NCBI GenBank assembly: GCA_003567655.1
Contig: PWZA01000008.1
Location: 1-44,489, forward strand
Source of the DNA: Dehalococcoidia bacterium
GTDB lineage: Bacteria; Chloroflexota; Dehalococcoidia; GIF9; AB-539-J10
Length of the DNA: 44,489 bases
Reading direction: 5' to 3'
In this document: piece after piece, positions 28,879 through 39,623 of the stretch
How the letters are laid out: each line of letters starts with the position of its first letter
Position numbering within the stretch: position 1 is the stretch's first letter
Position numbers and translations under genes: made by a program
Notes under the pieces: model-generated
The model's database searches: none
Seen by the model: the letters and a program-made list of their open reading frames with translations, nothing else
Told to the model about the DNA's origin: nothing

Positions 28879-29502
28879 GTGGAATTGCCAGTATATAGTC
28901 TGAAGGGCGAAGTTGTAGACCAGATGCAGCTTAGCGAATCCGTCTTTGGACTCCCTTTCAACGGAGCGGTAGTGCATCAGGCTATGACCAGACAACTGGC
29001 CAACAGGCGCCAGGGCACTGCTGCGACTAAGGCTAGAAGTGAAGTTAAGGGGAGCACACGTAAGCTATATGCCCAGAAGCACACGGGCAGAGCCCGAAGG
29101 GGGAACGTTAAGTCGCCCTTGCTAAGGGGTGGTGGAGTGGTTTTCGGCCCCAATCCACGAACGTATAGGCAAGCTATGCCCAAGAAGATGAGGAGACTGG
29201 CACTGAAATGCCTTCTCTCCGCCAAGGTCAGAGAAGGGAACATGAGACTGGTACAGGAACTCGACTTTGAAGAGGCAAGGACAAGATACATGGTAGCTAC
29301 TCTGTCGTCGCTCGGCAGTGATTCCTCGGTCTTGATTCTCACTGACCGTTCGACGCCGGCTGTGGTCAAATCAGCAGCCAATCTACCAAGAGTAAAGGTT
29401 CTACCTTCGGCTCTCGTCAACGTGCTTGATCTGCTTTCCCATGAGATGCTGATAGCAACCGTGCCGGCAATACGTAACATTGAACAGATCTGGGGTGAAT
29501 GA
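28879..29502 (+). CDS. rplD: Ribosomal protein uL4 (GTG start)
   Basis: GTAATKARSEVKGSTRKLYAQKHTGRARRGNVKSPLLRGGGVVFGPNPRTY. Confidence 0.97.
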   Translation: MELPVYSLKGEVVDQMQLSESVFGLPFNGAVVHQAMTRQLANRRQGTAATKARSEVKGSTRKLYAQKHTGRARRGNVKSPLLRGGGVVFGPNPRTYRQAMPKKMRRLALKCLLSAKVREGNMRLVQELDFEEARTRYMVATLSSLGSDSSVLILTDRSTPAVVKSAANLPRVKVLPSALVNVLDLLSHEMLIATVPAIRNIEQIWGE

Positions 29503-29503
29503 A

Positions 29504-29788
29504 GTGCATCTTTACGAAGTTCTGCGGCGTCCTCTGATTACAGAGAAGGCTACCTTATTGAAAGAGGGAGACAAGTACGCATTTGAAGTGGCGAACAAAG
29601 CCAGCAAGCCTCAGATCAAAGAGGCAGTGGAACAAGCTTTCAGAGTAAGAGTGAACGGTGTCAATGTGATAACTATGCCCGGAAAGACAAAGAGGTTCGG
29701 CCGTAGACAGGTGACTAGCTCATCCTGGAAGAAGGCAATAGTTACTTTAGCTCCGGGAGACAAGATTACATTCTTTGAGGGTGTTTAA
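29504..29788 (+). CDS. rplW: Ribosomal protein uL23 (GTG start)
   Basis: EVLRRPLITEKATLL, GKTKRFGRRQVTSSSWKKAIVTL. Confidence 0.96.
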   Translation: MHLYEVLRRPLITEKATLLKEGDKYAFEVANKASKPQIKEAVEQAFRVRVNGVNVITMPGKTKRFGRRQVTSSSWKKAIVTLAPGDKITFFEGV

Positions 29789-29883
29789 TGGGTTCAGTAA
29801 CCAAGTGGCGAAAACGGAAGATGTCCAAGCACAGGCACAAGAAGTTGCTTAAGAAGACTCGCTGGCAAAGGACACACAAGTAA
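29788..29883 (+). CDS. 31-aa bS22 / mS38 (AURKAIP1-COX24 domain) family protein; not in the supplied ORF list
   Basis: TAATG overlap with rplW stop; translation [31 protein letters not shown] matches the family pattern [24 protein letters not shown]. Confidence 0.88.
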   Translation: MGSVTKWRKRKMSKHRHKKLLKKTRWQRTHK

Positions 29884-29893
29884 GGAACGATAC

Positions 29894-30724
29894 GTGGGAT
29901 TGAAGACATATCGTCCAACCTCTCCAGGCAGGAGGTTCATGTCTGGTGCTACTTTCGAGGAGCTGTCTAAGGTAGCTCCTGAGAAGTCATTGCTGGTTAC
30001 GTTGAAGAAGAAGGGAGGACGTAACAGCCGGGGTGTCTTGACAGTCCGCCACAGAGGTGGGGGCAGTAAGCGTAAGCTGCGCCTAATAGACTTCAAGAGG
30101 GATAAGATAGGCGTCCCGGGAAAGGTTGCCTCCCTTGAATACGATCCTAACCGATCAGCCCGTATTGCCCTGATTCATTATGTTGACGGCGAGAAGCGGT
30201 ACATACTGGCTCCATTGGGCATTAAGCCCGGGGACACTATACGGTCGGGTGAGGATGTTGACATAAGAATAGGCAACGCTCTGTCGTTAGCTTCTATTCC
30301 AGTGGGCACCTCAGTGCACAATGTGGAATTCGAGCCCGGAAAGGGCGGAAAGCTGGTCCATAGCGCCGGAAACTCTGCCCGTGTCATGAGCAAGGAGGGC
30401 AAGTACGTTGTGCTGGAACTCCCGTCAGGCGAACTGCGTAAGTTTCACCAAAAGTGCTGGGCCACTGTGGGACAGATAGGCAATGTCGATCACGGAAGCG
30501 TAAAGCTGGGGAAAGCCGGGAGCAAGAGATGGCGCGGCAAGCGACCTGTGGTCAGAGGCTCTGCCATGACTCCTCGTGACCATCCACACGGCGGTGGAGA
30601 GGGTAAAGCCCCACTGGGGATGCCTCCGAAGACTCCGTGGGGAAAGCCAGCTTTGGGAGGCAAGACTCGCAGGCGTAAGACGTCAGACAAAATGATACTT
30701 AAGGGGAGAAAGCAAGATGTCTAG
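29894..30724 (+). CDS. rplB: Ribosomal protein uL2 (GTG start)
   Basis: [42 protein letters not shown]. Confidence 0.98.
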   Translation: MGLKTYRPTSPGRRFMSGATFEELSKVAPEKSLLVTLKKKGGRNSRGVLTVRHRGGGSKRKLRLIDFKRDKIGVPGKVASLEYDPNRSARIALIHYVDGEKRYILAPLGIKPGDTIRSGEDVDIRIGNALSLASIPVGTSVHNVEFEPGKGGKLVHSAGNSARVMSKEGKYVVLELPSGELRKFHQKCWATVGQIGNVDHGSVKLGKAGSKRWRGKRPVVRGSAMTPRDHPHGGGEGKAPLGMPPKTPWGKPALGGKTRRRKTSDKMILKGRKQDV

Positions 30725-31004
30725 GTCGCTCAAGAAAGGACCCTTCTGTGATGCTAAATTGCTCAAGAAGGTGGAAGCGCTCAATGATTCGGGCCAAAAG
30801 GCAGTCATAAAGACATGGTCTCGTGCATCAACCGTTATGCCTCAGATGATAGGCCATACTATTGCAGTACACAACGGCAGAAGGCATGTCCCCATCTTCA
30901 TCACTGAGAACATGGTGGGGCATAAGCTGGCAGAGTTTGCCGCTACAAGGACATACAGGGGACACGTCGCCAAATCTAAGGCTGCGCAGGCGAGGAGGAA
31001 GTAA
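30717..31004 (+). CDS. rpsS: Ribosomal protein uS19
   Basis: [42 protein letters not shown]. Confidence 0.98.
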   Translation: MSRSLKKGPFCDAKLLKKVEALNDSGQKAVIKTWSRASTVMPQMIGHTIAVHNGRRHVPIFITENMVGHKLAEFAATRTYRGHVAKSKAAQARRK

Positions 31005-31010
31005 GGAACG

Positions 31011-31349
31011 ATGAAGGTGCGAGCTATGGCTAAGGACATCGGTGTTTCGCCTCAGAAGGTTCGCCTGACGATGGATATGGTCAGAGGCAAGAAGGTCGAT
31101 GAGGCATTGACCATCCTCAACTTCTCGCCTACACCGACAGCCAAGGCCGTAGCCAAGGTGATTAGATCGGCAGCATCCAATGCGGAGAACAACTTCCATA
31201 TGTCCCCGGCTGATCTGAGGATAACTGACATATTCGCTGACAAGGGACACACTCTGAAGAGATTCCGCCCCCAGTCAAGGGGAAGAGCCAGCCCCATCTT
31301 GAAGCGATCCAGTCGCATTACGGTTTTCGTTGCTGAAAGGGAGGAATAG
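31011..31349 (+). CDS. rplV: Ribosomal protein uL22
   Basis: SPQKVRLTMDMVRGK, LKRFRPQSRGRASPILKRSSRITV. Confidence 0.97.
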   Translation: MKVRAMAKDIGVSPQKVRLTMDMVRGKKVDEALTILNFSPTPTAKAVAKVIRSAASNAENNFHMSPADLRITDIFADKGHTLKRFRPQSRGRASPILKRSSRITVFVAEREE

Positions 31350-31351
31350 TT

Positions 31352-32032
31352 TTGGGACAGAAAGTTCATCCTTACGGTTTCAGACTGGGCGTCAACCAGG
31401 ATTGGCGGGCCAAGTGGTATGCCGGCAAGAACTATGACCAACTCTTGCTTGACGATCTCAGGTTGCGCAGGGTTGTCGAGGACAGGTGTATGGCAGGTGC
31501 GGTTGCGCGAGTGGAAATCGAACGCTCGGGTGACGAGGTATACCTGACCCTCTATTCAGCGCGGCCTGGCATCTTGATCGGGAGAGGCGGACAGAATGTG
31601 GAGGCACTCAAGTCGGAACTGGAGGAGGTCAGCAGAGACAAGGTTAGACTTACGATCAGGGAGGTAGAGCACCCTGAACTAGAGGCGATTCTGGTAGCCC
31701 GGAGCATCGCTGGACGACTCGAAGAGAGGATCCCTTTTCGGAGAGCGATGAGGCAAGCCGCTTTCCGAACGATGCAGGCCGGAGCCAAGGGAGTAAAGAT
31801 AATGTGCAGAGGAAGGCTTGGCGGACTGGAAATCGCCAGGACAGAGACCCTGCGACAGGGGCAGATGCCACTGCATAAGCTACGTGCCAACATCGATTAC
31901 GGTTTGGCCGAAGCCCATACCCTGATGGGGCTTATCGGAATCAAGGTATGGATCTATAAGGGCGATATAGTGCCTGAGACAAAGGAGACGAGTGCTACAG
32001 CCGAAACGAGTGAAGTACCGCAAGGTACATAG
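31352..32032 (+). CDS. rpsC: Ribosomal protein uS3 with C-terminal extension
   Basis: [19 protein letters not shown] motif [28 protein letters not shown]. Confidence 0.98.
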   Translation: MGQKVHPYGFRLGVNQDWRAKWYAGKNYDQLLLDDLRLRRVVEDRCMAGAVARVEIERSGDEVYLTLYSARPGILIGRGGQNVEALKSELEEVSRDKVRLTIREVEHPELEAILVARSIAGRLEERIPFRRAMRQAAFRTMQAGAKGVKIMCRGRLGGLEIARTETLRQGQMPLHKLRANIDYGLAEAHTLMGLIGIKVWIYKGDIVPETKETSATAETSEVPQGT

Positions 32033-32417
32033 AGGAAGAATGAAGGGCAGTGCCCATAGCGGCGACACCATCGCCTTCGGCGACTACGCCCTAAGGGCCG
32101 AAGAATCATCCTGGATAACAGCGCGACAGATTGAAGCAACCCGCCGCGTCCTTGTCCGCCATCTGCAACGCGGAGGCAAGCTCTGGATAAGGGTTTTCCC
32201 CGATAAGTCAGTGACTAAGAAGCCTGCCGAAACGAGGATGGGCAGCGGGAAAGGCGCTCCGGAGTTTTGGGTTGCCGTGGTTAAGAGGGGCAGGATTCTA
32301 TTTGAACTGGCCGGCGTAAAGGAGAATGTGGCTGCCGAGGCAGTTCATCTCGCCTCCTATAAGCTGCCCATAGCAACCAGTTTTGTGACTAGGGAAAGGC
32401 AGAAGATTGAAGGCTAG
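31992..32417 (+). CDS. rplP: Ribosomal protein uL16 (GTG start)
   Basis: [38 protein letters not shown]. Confidence 0.98.
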   Translation: MLQPKRVKYRKVHRGRMKGSAHSGDTIAFGDYALRAEESSWITARQIEATRRVLVRHLQRGGKLWIRVFPDKSVTKKPAETRMGSGKGAPEFWVAVVKRGRILFELAGVKENVAAEAVHLASYKLPIATSFVTRERQKIEG

Positions 32418-32607
32418 TGAAGTGCGCGCGCTGAACGATGAGGAGCTTGCAAAGAAGCTCGAAGAGGCTCATGAGGAGCTATTCAACCTGCGTTTTCGCC
32501 TGGCCACAAGGCAACTGGAGAATCATCGGGAGATTCCCAGAGTTAAGAAAAGGATTGCTAGAATCAAGACCATTTTAAGGGAAAGAGAGCTTGAGGCAAT
32601 AAGATGA
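32407..32607 (+). CDS. rpmC: Ribosomal protein uL29 (TTG start)
   Basis: [38 protein letters not shown]. Confidence 0.96.
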   Translation: MKASEVRALNDEELAKKLEEAHEELFNLRFRLATRQLENHREIPRVKKRIARIKTILRERELEAIR

Positions 32608-32891
32608 CTGAACTTCCTAGAAGAAAGGTTAGAGAGGGCTTGGTCGTGAGTGACAAGATGGATAAGACCGTGGTGGTGGCTGTGGAAACCAGGAAAGTCC
32701 ACCCGCTCTACAAGAAAGCAGTAAAGGTTACCAACAAGTACAAGGCCCACGACGCTGAGAACGCCTGCAAGATTGGAGACAAGGTAAGGATAGTCGAAAC
32801 TCGCCCCTTATCCAAGGAGAAGAGATGGCGGGTGGCGGGGATAGTGCCTAAGAAGGAAGCGGTTGGAGTTAAACCAGAGCAAGAGAAATGA
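32604..32891 (+). CDS. rpsQ: Ribosomal protein uS17
   Basis: [39 protein letters not shown]. Confidence 0.97.
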   Translation: MTELPRRKVREGLVVSDKMDKTVVVAVETRKVHPLYKKAVKVTNKYKAHDAENACKIGDKVRIVETRPLSKEKRWRVAGIVPKKEAVGVKPEQEK

Positions 32892-33253
32892 TTCAGACTC
32901 ATTCCAGGCTTAAGATAGCTGATAACACTGGGGCCAAGCAGATCATGTGCATCAATGTACTGGTCGGCGCAAGGAAGTACGCCCGCATAGGGGATGTAAT
33001 CGTAGCTACCGTTAAGCGGGCGATGCCCCACGGAATGGTTAAAGAGGGAGATGTAATTCGAGCAGTAGTTGTACGTGTGGCCAAAGGTTACCGCCGCTCG
33101 GATGGCTCCTACATCAGGTTTGATGAGAATGCCGCCGTTGTCCTTGGTGATAGAAATAATCCCAGAGGCAGCCGCATATTCGGCCCCGTGGCCCGAGAAC
33201 TCAGAGAGAAGAACTACACCAAGATAGTGTCGCTTGCTCCAGAGGTTATATGA
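32888..33253 (+). CDS. rplN: Ribosomal protein uL14
   Basis: [53 protein letters not shown]. Confidence 0.98.
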   Translation: MIQTHSRLKIADNTGAKQIMCINVLVGARKYARIGDVIVATVKRAMPHGMVKEGDVIRAVVVRVAKGYRRSDGSYIRFDENAAVVLGDRNNPRGSRIFGPVARELREKNYTKIVSLAPEVI

Positions 33254-33254
33254 G

Positions 33255-33566
33255 ATGAACATCAGGAAGAACGATACTGTGATCGTAATCGCCGGCAAGG
33301 ACAGAGGCAAGAGCGGTAAGGTACGACGTGTCATCCCCGGGAAGGATAGAGTGGTGGTTGAGGGGCTCAACATGATCAAGCGCCATTCTCGAGCACGGAG
33401 AGCCACCCGCCAGGCAGGCATAATCGACCTGGAGTCTCCGATTCACGTATCGAACTTAATGCTGCTTTGCAGCAAGTGCGGCAAGCGTACTCGGGTTGGT
33501 TCCCGCTCACTCGCAGATGGCAAGAGGGTTCGCATTTGCATTTCGTGTCAAGAAGTGGTTGACTAG
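33255..33566 (+). CDS. rplX: Ribosomal protein uL24, zinc-ribbon containing
   Basis: [26 protein letters not shown]...CISC. Confidence 0.97.
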   Translation: MNIRKNDTVIVIAGKDRGKSGKVRRVIPGKDRVVVEGLNMIKRHSRARRATRQAGIIDLESPIHVSNLMLLCSKCGKRTRVGSRSLADGKRVRICISCQEVVD

Positions 33567-33577
33567 AGGGTTTGATT

Positions 33578-34123
33578 ATGAAATCTCGCATGCAGGAACG
33601 ATACACGACGGAGGTGATTCCCCAGTTGAAGACCAGACTGGGTTATAGCAACGCAATGCAGTTGCCCAAGCTACAGAAGATTGTACTCAGCATCGGCCTG
33701 GGAGAAGCCATTCAGGACGCGAAGGCGCTTGAAGCAGCTACAAGGGACCTATCTACGATCTCCGGCCAGCAGCCGGTGACAACGAGGGCAAAGAAGCCCA
33801 TAGCTTCTTTCAAGCTGAGGGCCGGCATGCCGATAGGCACGATGGTTACACTGCGAGGCAAGAGGATGTACGACTTCTTCGACAAGCTCGTTAGTATAGT
33901 TCTGCCCAGGTTCAGGGATTTCCGGGGAGTGTCACCGGACTCCTTTGATGGGCGGGGAAACTACAACCTGGGCATAAGAGAACAAGCTGTCTTCTCGGAG
34001 ATCGATTACGACAAGATTGACAAGATCCGAGGGCTCGAAGTTACTATTGTAACGACGGCTAAGAACGACAATGAGGGAAGGGCTTTGCTAGAACTGATGG
34101 GTGTGCCCTTCAGGAGAGCTTGA
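33578..34123 (+). CDS. rplE: Ribosomal protein uL5
   Basis: [45 protein letters not shown]. Confidence 0.97.
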   Translation: MKSRMQERYTTEVIPQLKTRLGYSNAMQLPKLQKIVLSIGLGEAIQDAKALEAATRDLSTISGQQPVTTRAKKPIASFKLRAGMPIGTMVTLRGKRMYDFFDKLVSIVLPRFRDFRGVSPDSFDGRGNYNLGIREQAVFSEIDYDKIDKIRGLEVTIVTTAKNDNEGRALLELMGVPFRRA

Positions 34124-34124
34124 T

Positions 34125-34310
34125 ATGGCGAAACTATCGAAGATCGTTAAGTCAAGAAAGCCACCCAAGTACAGGGTGCAGCAACGTAATCGGTGCCGAG
34201 TATGCGGCAGGCCGCGTGCTTATATGCGTAGATTCGGCCTGTGCCGCATTTGCTTCCGGGAGCTGGCTGTAACGGGGGTGATACCCGGCATAAGAAAGTC
34301 GAGTTGGTGA
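34125..34310 (+). CDS. rpsZ: Ribosomal protein uS14, zinc-binding type
   Basis: 61 aa; [32 protein letters not shown]. Confidence 0.97.
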   Translation: MAKLSKIVKSRKPPKYRVQQRNRCRVCGRPRAYMRRFGLCRICFRELAVTGVIPGIRKSSW

Positions 34311-34316
34311 ATATAG

Positions 34317-34712
34317 ATGACAGTTACTGATCCGATTGCTGATATGCTGACGCGAATGCGTAACGCCATCATGGCCGGGCATGACGGTGTCCTTATACCC
34401 GCTTCTCAGATAAAGCTGGCCATGCTCAAGATACTCAAGCAAGAGGGCTTTGTCGACCAATATGAGGTGGTGAAGGGGAAACCGCAATCCATGATAAAGG
34501 TCCACCTCAAGTACACAGATGAGCAGCCGGCAATACTGGGCTTGGAGAGGGTGAGTAAGCCAGGTTTGAGAGTCTATGTCGACAAACGTAAGATTCCCCG
34601 TGTCTACGGAGGCCTGGGTATAGCCATTCTATCAACATCCAAAGGCATTATGACCGGCCAGGAGGCATGGAGGCAGCATCTCGGCGGCGAGATCCTGTGC
34701 TATGTGTGGTAA
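34317..34712 (+). CDS. rpsH: Ribosomal protein uS8
   Basis: [34 protein letters not shown]. Confidence 0.97.
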   Translation: MTVTDPIADMLTRMRNAIMAGHDGVLIPASQIKLAMLKILKQEGFVDQYEVVKGKPQSMIKVHLKYTDEQPAILGLERVSKPGLRVYVDKRKIPRVYGGLGIAILSTSKGIMTGQEAWRQHLGGEILCYVW

Positions 34713-34734
34713 TTTGATCCAGGAGTTATAGATT

Positions 34735-35280
34735 ATGTCTCGTATTGGCTTGCGCCCTATTGCTATACCCGAAGGAACCGAGATTAAGATCGACGGGAGC
34801 GAAGTCGTCGTCAAGGGCGGTAAGGGAGAACTCATTCGTCGACTGCACCCCGACATGTCTGTCACCCTGGAAAACGGACATCTGATCGTAACCCGGCCCA
34901 CTGACAGCAAGATTCACCGCTCCTTACACGGGCTCACGCGCAGCCTTCTGGCAAATATGGTGACGGGAGTGAGCGAAGGTTTTGAGAGGGTCCTGGAGAT
35001 AAATGGCGTGGGCTATAGGGCTCAGAAGGCTGGTGAAAAGCTTACGCTGCAAGTGGGATATGCCAATACAGTAGAGTTCTCTCCCCCACCCGGCATTGAC
35101 ATTGGCGTTGAAGGAACAAACCGCGTTCGGGTTTCGGGCATTGATAAGCAGGCTGTGGGCGAAACGGCAGCCCGAATTCGGGCAGTCCGTCCTGCCGATT
35201 CTTACAAAGGCAAGGGCATCAAGTATTCTGAAGAGGTACTCCATCTCAAGCCCGGCAAGGCGGGCAAGAGGGCCAAGTAG
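34735..35280 (+). CDS. rplF: Ribosomal protein uL6
   Basis: MSRIGLRPIAIPEG, RSLLANMVTGVSEGFERVLEINGVGYRA, YKGKGIKYSEEVL. Confidence 0.97.
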   Translation: MSRIGLRPIAIPEGTEIKIDGSEVVVKGGKGELIRRLHPDMSVTLENGHLIVTRPTDSKIHRSLHGLTRSLLANMVTGVSEGFERVLEINGVGYRAQKAGEKLTLQVGYANTVEFSPPPGIDIGVEGTNRVRVSGIDKQAVGETAARIRAVRPADSYKGKGIKYSEEVLHLKPGKAGKRAK

Positions 35281-35291
35281 AGCATTAGACC

Positions 35292-35657
35292 ATGAGCAAG
35301 AAGAACTCAAGGGCAGTCAGAAGAGTCCGCCACACAAGGGTCAGGCGAAAGATAACAGGATCAGTATCGCGACCCCGGCTATGTGTCTTCCGCAGCCTGA
35401 ACCACATCTACGCTCAGTTGATCGATGATTCCGCCGCCCGGACACTGGTATCAATGAGCAGTCTTGATCCCGAAGTCAGGAGTAAGGCAGACCTGACGGG
35501 AAAGAGCAAGAAGGCCGAAACAGTGGGAAAGCTGATTGCGGAGAAAGCGCTCGATAAAGGCATTAAGCAGGTGGTTTTTGACCGCGGAGGCAATAGGTAT
35601 CACGGCAGAGTCAAGGCTCTGTCCGAGGCCGCGAGGAAGGCCGGATTGGAGTTTTGA
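35292..35657 (+). CDS. rplR: Ribosomal protein uL18
   Basis: [64 protein letters not shown]. Confidence 0.97.
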   Translation: MSKKNSRAVRRVRHTRVRRKITGSVSRPRLCVFRSLNHIYAQLIDDSAARTLVSMSSLDPEVRSKADLTGKSKKAETVGKLIAEKALDKGIKQVVFDRGGNRYHGRVKALSEAARKAGLEF

Positions 35658-35667
35658 GAGAGACCTT

Positions 35668-36210
35668 ATGAAAGCAGTTACGAGAACAAGAGTAAAGAGG
35701 GCCAAAATCGATGCCTCCGATCTGACTCTCGAGGAGAAGCTTCTGGGCATCGATCGAGTCACCAAAGTGGTGAAAGGTGGCAGGCATCTCCGATTCAGAG
35801 CATCGGTAGTAGTTGGTGACGGTCAGGGACACGTGGGATTCAGTTCAGCCAAAGCCTCTGCGGTGCCCGAGGCAGTTCGCAAGGCAGGAGCTATGGCAAG
35901 GAGAGAGATGATCAAGGTGCCCGTTAAGGACGGCACCATTCCCCATGAGATTGTGGCCAAGTTTGGTGCATCCAGGCTACTACTGAAGCCGGCGACTCTG
36001 GGGACCGGGTTGATTGTCAACAATACATCTCGAGCGTTGCTTGAACTAGCGGGCATAACAGACATACTCGGAAAGTCGTTTGGCGGTACGAGCAAGATAA
36101 ACGTGGCTAAGGCAACGATACTCGCCTTATCTAGCTTGAGGCAGAGCGAAGAGGAGTCTATTCCGGACGTAGCCGAAGATCAGGAAGCAGAAGCAGATGA
36201 AACAGAATGA
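35668..36210 (+). CDS. rpsE: Ribosomal protein uS5 with acidic C-terminal tail
   Basis: VKGGRHLRFRASVVVGDGQGHVG, GTIPHEIVAKFGASRLLLKPATLGTGLI. Confidence 0.97.
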   Translation: MKAVTRTRVKRAKIDASDLTLEEKLLGIDRVTKVVKGGRHLRFRASVVVGDGQGHVGFSSAKASAVPEAVRKAGAMARREMIKVPVKDGTIPHEIVAKFGASRLLLKPATLGTGLIVNNTSRALLELAGITDILGKSFGGTSKINVAKATILALSSLRQSEEESIPDVAEDQEAEADETE

Positions 36211-36640
36211 ACTCAGACCGCCTGCAGGCGCAAAGCACAAGAAGAAACGGCTAGGCAGAGGTGACGGCAGCGGGCATGGCACTTATTCAGGACGCGGCTG
36301 CAAGGGACAGAATTCCCGCTCTGGTGGCGGTGTGAGACTCGGCTTTGAGGGGGGCCAGCTGCCTTTGATACAGCGGCTGCCCAGAAAGAGGGGTTTCACT
36401 AACCTATTCAAGATCGAGTACAACGTTGTGAATGTGGGAAGGCTCGAGATTTTCTCACCGGGGACTGAAGTAGACTCTGAGGAGTTGCTCCGTGCAGGGC
36501 TGATTAGCACCCGGGACCACCCAACCAAGATTCTAGGCCAGGGAGAGATCCGGCATCCATTGGTAGTTACGGCCAACAGATTTTCTGCATCGGCAGAGAA
36601 GAAGATCATCGATGCCGGAGGGAAGATAATAAAGGCTTAG
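36197..36640 (+). CDS. rplO: Ribosomal protein uL15
   Basis: RPPAGAKHKKKRLGRGDGSGHGTYSGRGCKGQNSRSGGGVRLGFEGGQLPLIQRLPRKRGF. Confidence 0.97.
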   Translation: MKQNELRPPAGAKHKKKRLGRGDGSGHGTYSGRGCKGQNSRSGGGVRLGFEGGQLPLIQRLPRKRGFTNLFKIEYNVVNVGRLEIFSPGTEVDSEELLRAGLISTRDHPTKILGQGEIRHPLVVTANRFSASAEKKIIDAGGKIIKA

Positions 36641-36641
36641 C

Positions 36642-37940
36642 ATGCAGCGCAGAACAACCCAACCACGCCTCGTCCAGGCAATGATGGACATATGGACGCT
36701 GCCTGATCTGCGGCGGAAGATCCTCTTCACTTTGGGCATATTGGCAGTTTTTCGCTTTCTGGCTCACGTCCCTCTGCCCGGAGTGGATCTGGTGGCCCTG
36801 CGAGAATTCTTTGGCGAGAATCTCATCTTCGGCATGATCGACCTGTTTAGCGGCGGGGCTATGTCGAGCTTCAGCATCGTTGCTACCGGTATATACCCAT
36901 ATATCACCTCCTCCATCATAATGCAGTTGCTCGTCCCGGTCATTCCGAGACTACAGGCAATATCCCAGGAGGGGGACATCGGCCGACAGAAGATCAACCG
37001 CATTACCCACATGCTGACCGTACCATTGGCCGCTCTTCAAGGATACGGCATGCTTACGTTACTGCGCGTTCAGGGTGTTACTATCGAGCCTATCGGCCAC
37101 CTGACCACGGCTAGCATAATTGCTACTATGGTCGCCGGTACAATGTTCCTGGTATGGCTGGGCGAGTTGATCACCGAACGTGGTATCGGGAACGGGATAT
37201 CGATTATCATCTTCGGCGGCATAGTAGCCAGCCTGCCGGAGATGATCGGCCGCGCCTTTATAGCGGCCCGGGATCCTGAGGGATTGACTGTCTTCCTCAT
37301 CCTCAGTGCAGCGACTCTGGTACTCATAGTCGTCTTTGTCGAAGCCCATCGTCGCATTCCCGTCCAGTATGCCAGAAGCACTTTTCGAGGCGGGCGAATG
37401 TACCGCCAGTCAGGAGCTACTTACATACCGTTGCGAGTCAACACCGCGGGTATGATACCTATTATCTTCGCCCTGGCCATGATGCAGTTTCCCGCCACCA
37501 TCGCTAGCTTTGCAGGGGGAGCCGGAGATACAGGTTTCTGGGCTACTTTTTTCAGATATTTCCAGCCTGAAAATCCGCTCTACCAGGTAGTTTACTTCGC
37601 CTTAGTAGTTGGTTTTGCCTTTTTCTACACCTTGACAATATTCGAGCAGATGAACCTGGCTCAAACCCTACAACAGCAGAGCGGCTTCATCCCCGGGGTC
37701 CGACCGGGCAAAACAACAGCTGATTATCTGAACAAAGTGATAAAGCGTATTACCTTCGGTGGCGCCTTCTTCCTCGCTACAGTGGCGATATTGCCCTTCG
37801 TTGTCGGAGCAATCGCCAGGGTTGAAGTGCTGGTACTCCAGAGCACAGCGCTGCTTATAGCGGTTGGTGTGTCTTTGGATACCATGAAGCAACTGGAGTC
37901 TCAACTGACTATGCGTCGCTACGAGGGTTTCCTGAAGTAA
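36642..37940 (+). CDS. secY: Preprotein translocase subunit
   Basis: 432 aa multi-helix protein; IGNGISIIIFGGIVA, RRIPVQYARSTFRG, SGFIPGVRPGK. Confidence 0.98.
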   Translation: MQRRTTQPRLVQAMMDIWTLPDLRRKILFTLGILAVFRFLAHVPLPGVDLVALREFFGENLIFGMIDLFSGGAMSSFSIVATGIYPYITSSIIMQLLVPVIPRLQAISQEGDIGRQKINRITHMLTVPLAALQGYGMLTLLRVQGVTIEPIGHLTTASIIATMVAGTMFLVWLGELITERGIGNGISIIIFGGIVASLPEMIGRAFIAARDPEGLTVFLILSAATLVLIVVFVEAHRRIPVQYARSTFRGGRMYRQSGATYIPLRVNTAGMIPIIFALAMMQFPATIASFAGGAGDTGFWATFFRYFQPENPLYQVVYFALVVGFAFFYTLTIFEQMNLAQTLQQQSGFIPGVRPGKTTADYLNKVIKRITFGGAFFLATVAILPFVVGAIARVEVLVLQSTALLIAVGVSLDTMKQLESQLTMRRYEGFLK

Positions 37941-38596
37941 TGTATATCATCATACTAGGAGCCCCCGGGGCAGGAAAGGGCACCCAGGCAGACATTCTCT
38001 CCCAAGAGACCGGTTTACCCCGCATAGCTCCAGGAGATCTTTTTCGTCAGGCATTAGAGCGAGGAACCGAGTCCGGCCTGGCTGCCAAGCGCTATATGGA
38101 CGCGGGAGTACTGGTTCCCGATGAGATAGCCACGGAGATGATCCTGGAGAGAATCGCAGAGCCTGACTGCTCCTCTGGATGCCTTCTGGATGGCTTCCCC
38201 CGTACTCTTCATCAGGCTCGAGCCCTTGACCAAGCCCTTGAAGAACGAGGGGAAAGCATAGATAAGGCCGTCTACATAGAAGTGCCAAGCGAGGATCTGG
38301 CGAAGCGCCTCACCGGCAGGTGGCTCTGCCGTTCCTGTCAGACTCCATACCACGAAGCTAGCTTCCCGCCCAAAACGCCAGGCAAATGTGATAAATGCGG
38401 TGGTGCACTCTATCAACGCTCTGATGACAGGGAGGAGACAGTGCGGGGTCGGCTGAGTGTCTTCTTCGCCCAGACCGCTCCTGTCATTGACTACTACGAG
38501 CAACAGCACAAGTTGCTCAGGGTTAACGGGAGACTGAGCATACATGAGGTGACGGCTGAGATGATGTCGGCGCTCAAGCAGCCGATGTCATCCTGA
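37940..38596 (+). CDS. adk: Adenylate kinase, zinc-lid type
   Basis: ILGAPGAGKGTQADIL, LLDGFPRTLHQARAL, lid CRSC...CDKC. Confidence 0.97.
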   Translation: MYIIILGAPGAGKGTQADILSQETGLPRIAPGDLFRQALERGTESGLAAKRYMDAGVLVPDEIATEMILERIAEPDCSSGCLLDGFPRTLHQARALDQALEERGESIDKAVYIEVPSEDLAKRLTGRWLCRSCQTPYHEASFPPKTPGKCDKCGGALYQRSDDREETVRGRLSVFFAQTAPVIDYYEQQHKLLRVNGRLSIHEVTAEMMSALKQPMSS

Positions 38597-38627
38597 TAGA
38601 AGAGGATGGACCTCTTGCTAACGACGT

Positions 38628-39389
38628 TTGAAGCAAACAGGCATAGGATACGTGATAGTTATAAAATCTGCTGAGGAACTGGTCATCATGCGAAAAGGCG
38701 GGAAGATTCTAGCCGGTATCCTGGACAGACTGAGAAACGAAGTCAGGCCCGGGATTGTTACCGGTCGATTGGATGCAATGGTAGCCGAAGAGGCTGATAA
38801 GCGGGGGGTAGTCCCTTCTTTCAAGAACTATCATGGCTTTCCGGCGACGCTTTGTGTTTCGGTGAACGATGAGATAGTGCATGGCATACCCGGCGACAGG
38901 ATGTTGGAGGAAGGCGACATCGTTTCTCTGGATGTGGGGGTGAGACTGGACGGACTCCATACTGATGCCGCCATTACCATCGGCGTGGGACGGATAAGTA
39001 GTGATGCGGCGGAACTGATCTCGACCACAGAAGAAAGCCTGAAGGCAGGTATCGCTCAGGCTAGAAACGGGGCATATATAGGAGACATCTCATCCGCAAT
39101 CCAGAAACACGTTGAATCAAGAGGGTTCTTTGTAGTGAGGGAGTATACCGGACACGGAGTCGGTCGCGATCTTCATGAAGATCCGCAGGTGCCCAATTTC
39201 GCAGTGGGCAAGAGCCTTATACTCCGTTCAGGTATGACTCTGGCCATTGAGCCCATGGTTAATATGGGTGACTGGCACACTAAAGTGGGGGCCAACAACT
39301 GGACAGTGCTTACCGCCGATGGTAGTCTTTCAGCGCATTTTGAGCACACAATTGCTATAGCCGATGATGGGGCTGAGATACTTGTGTAG
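38628..39389 (+). CDS. map: Type I methionine aminopeptidase
   Basis: [57 protein letters not shown]. Confidence 0.97.
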   Translation: MKQTGIGYVIVIKSAEELVIMRKGGKILAGILDRLRNEVRPGIVTGRLDAMVAEEADKRGVVPSFKNYHGFPATLCVSVNDEIVHGIPGDRMLEEGDIVSLDVGVRLDGLHTDAAITIGVGRISSDAAELISTTEESLKAGIAQARNGAYIGDISSAIQKHVESRGFFVVREYTGHGVGRDLHEDPQVPNFAVGKSLILRSGMTLAIEPMVNMGDWHTKVGANNWTVLTADGSLSAHFEHTIAIADDGAEILV

Positions 39390-39403
39390 GCTCAGGTAGA
39401 AGA

Positions 39404-39622
39404 ATGGCCAAGAAGGAACGCATAGAGGTTGAAGGCAAAGTCACTACTGTGCTGCCTAATACGATGTTCCGCGTCGAGTTGGCCAACGGACATCAGGTAT
39501 TGGCACATATCTCGGGCAAGATGAGAAAGCACTATATCAAGATCTTGCCAGGCGATAGGGTTTTGGTTGAACTCTCCCCCTACGATCTAAGCCGGGGCAG
39601 AGTGACTTATCGACTCAAGTAG
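39404..39622 (+). CDS. infA: Translation initiation factor IF-1
   Basis: 72 aa; [46 protein letters not shown]. Confidence 0.98.
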   Translation: MAKKERIEVEGKVTTVLPNTMFRVELANGHQVLAHISGKMRKHYIKILPGDRVLVELSPYDLSRGRVTYRLK

Positions 39623-39623
39623 T

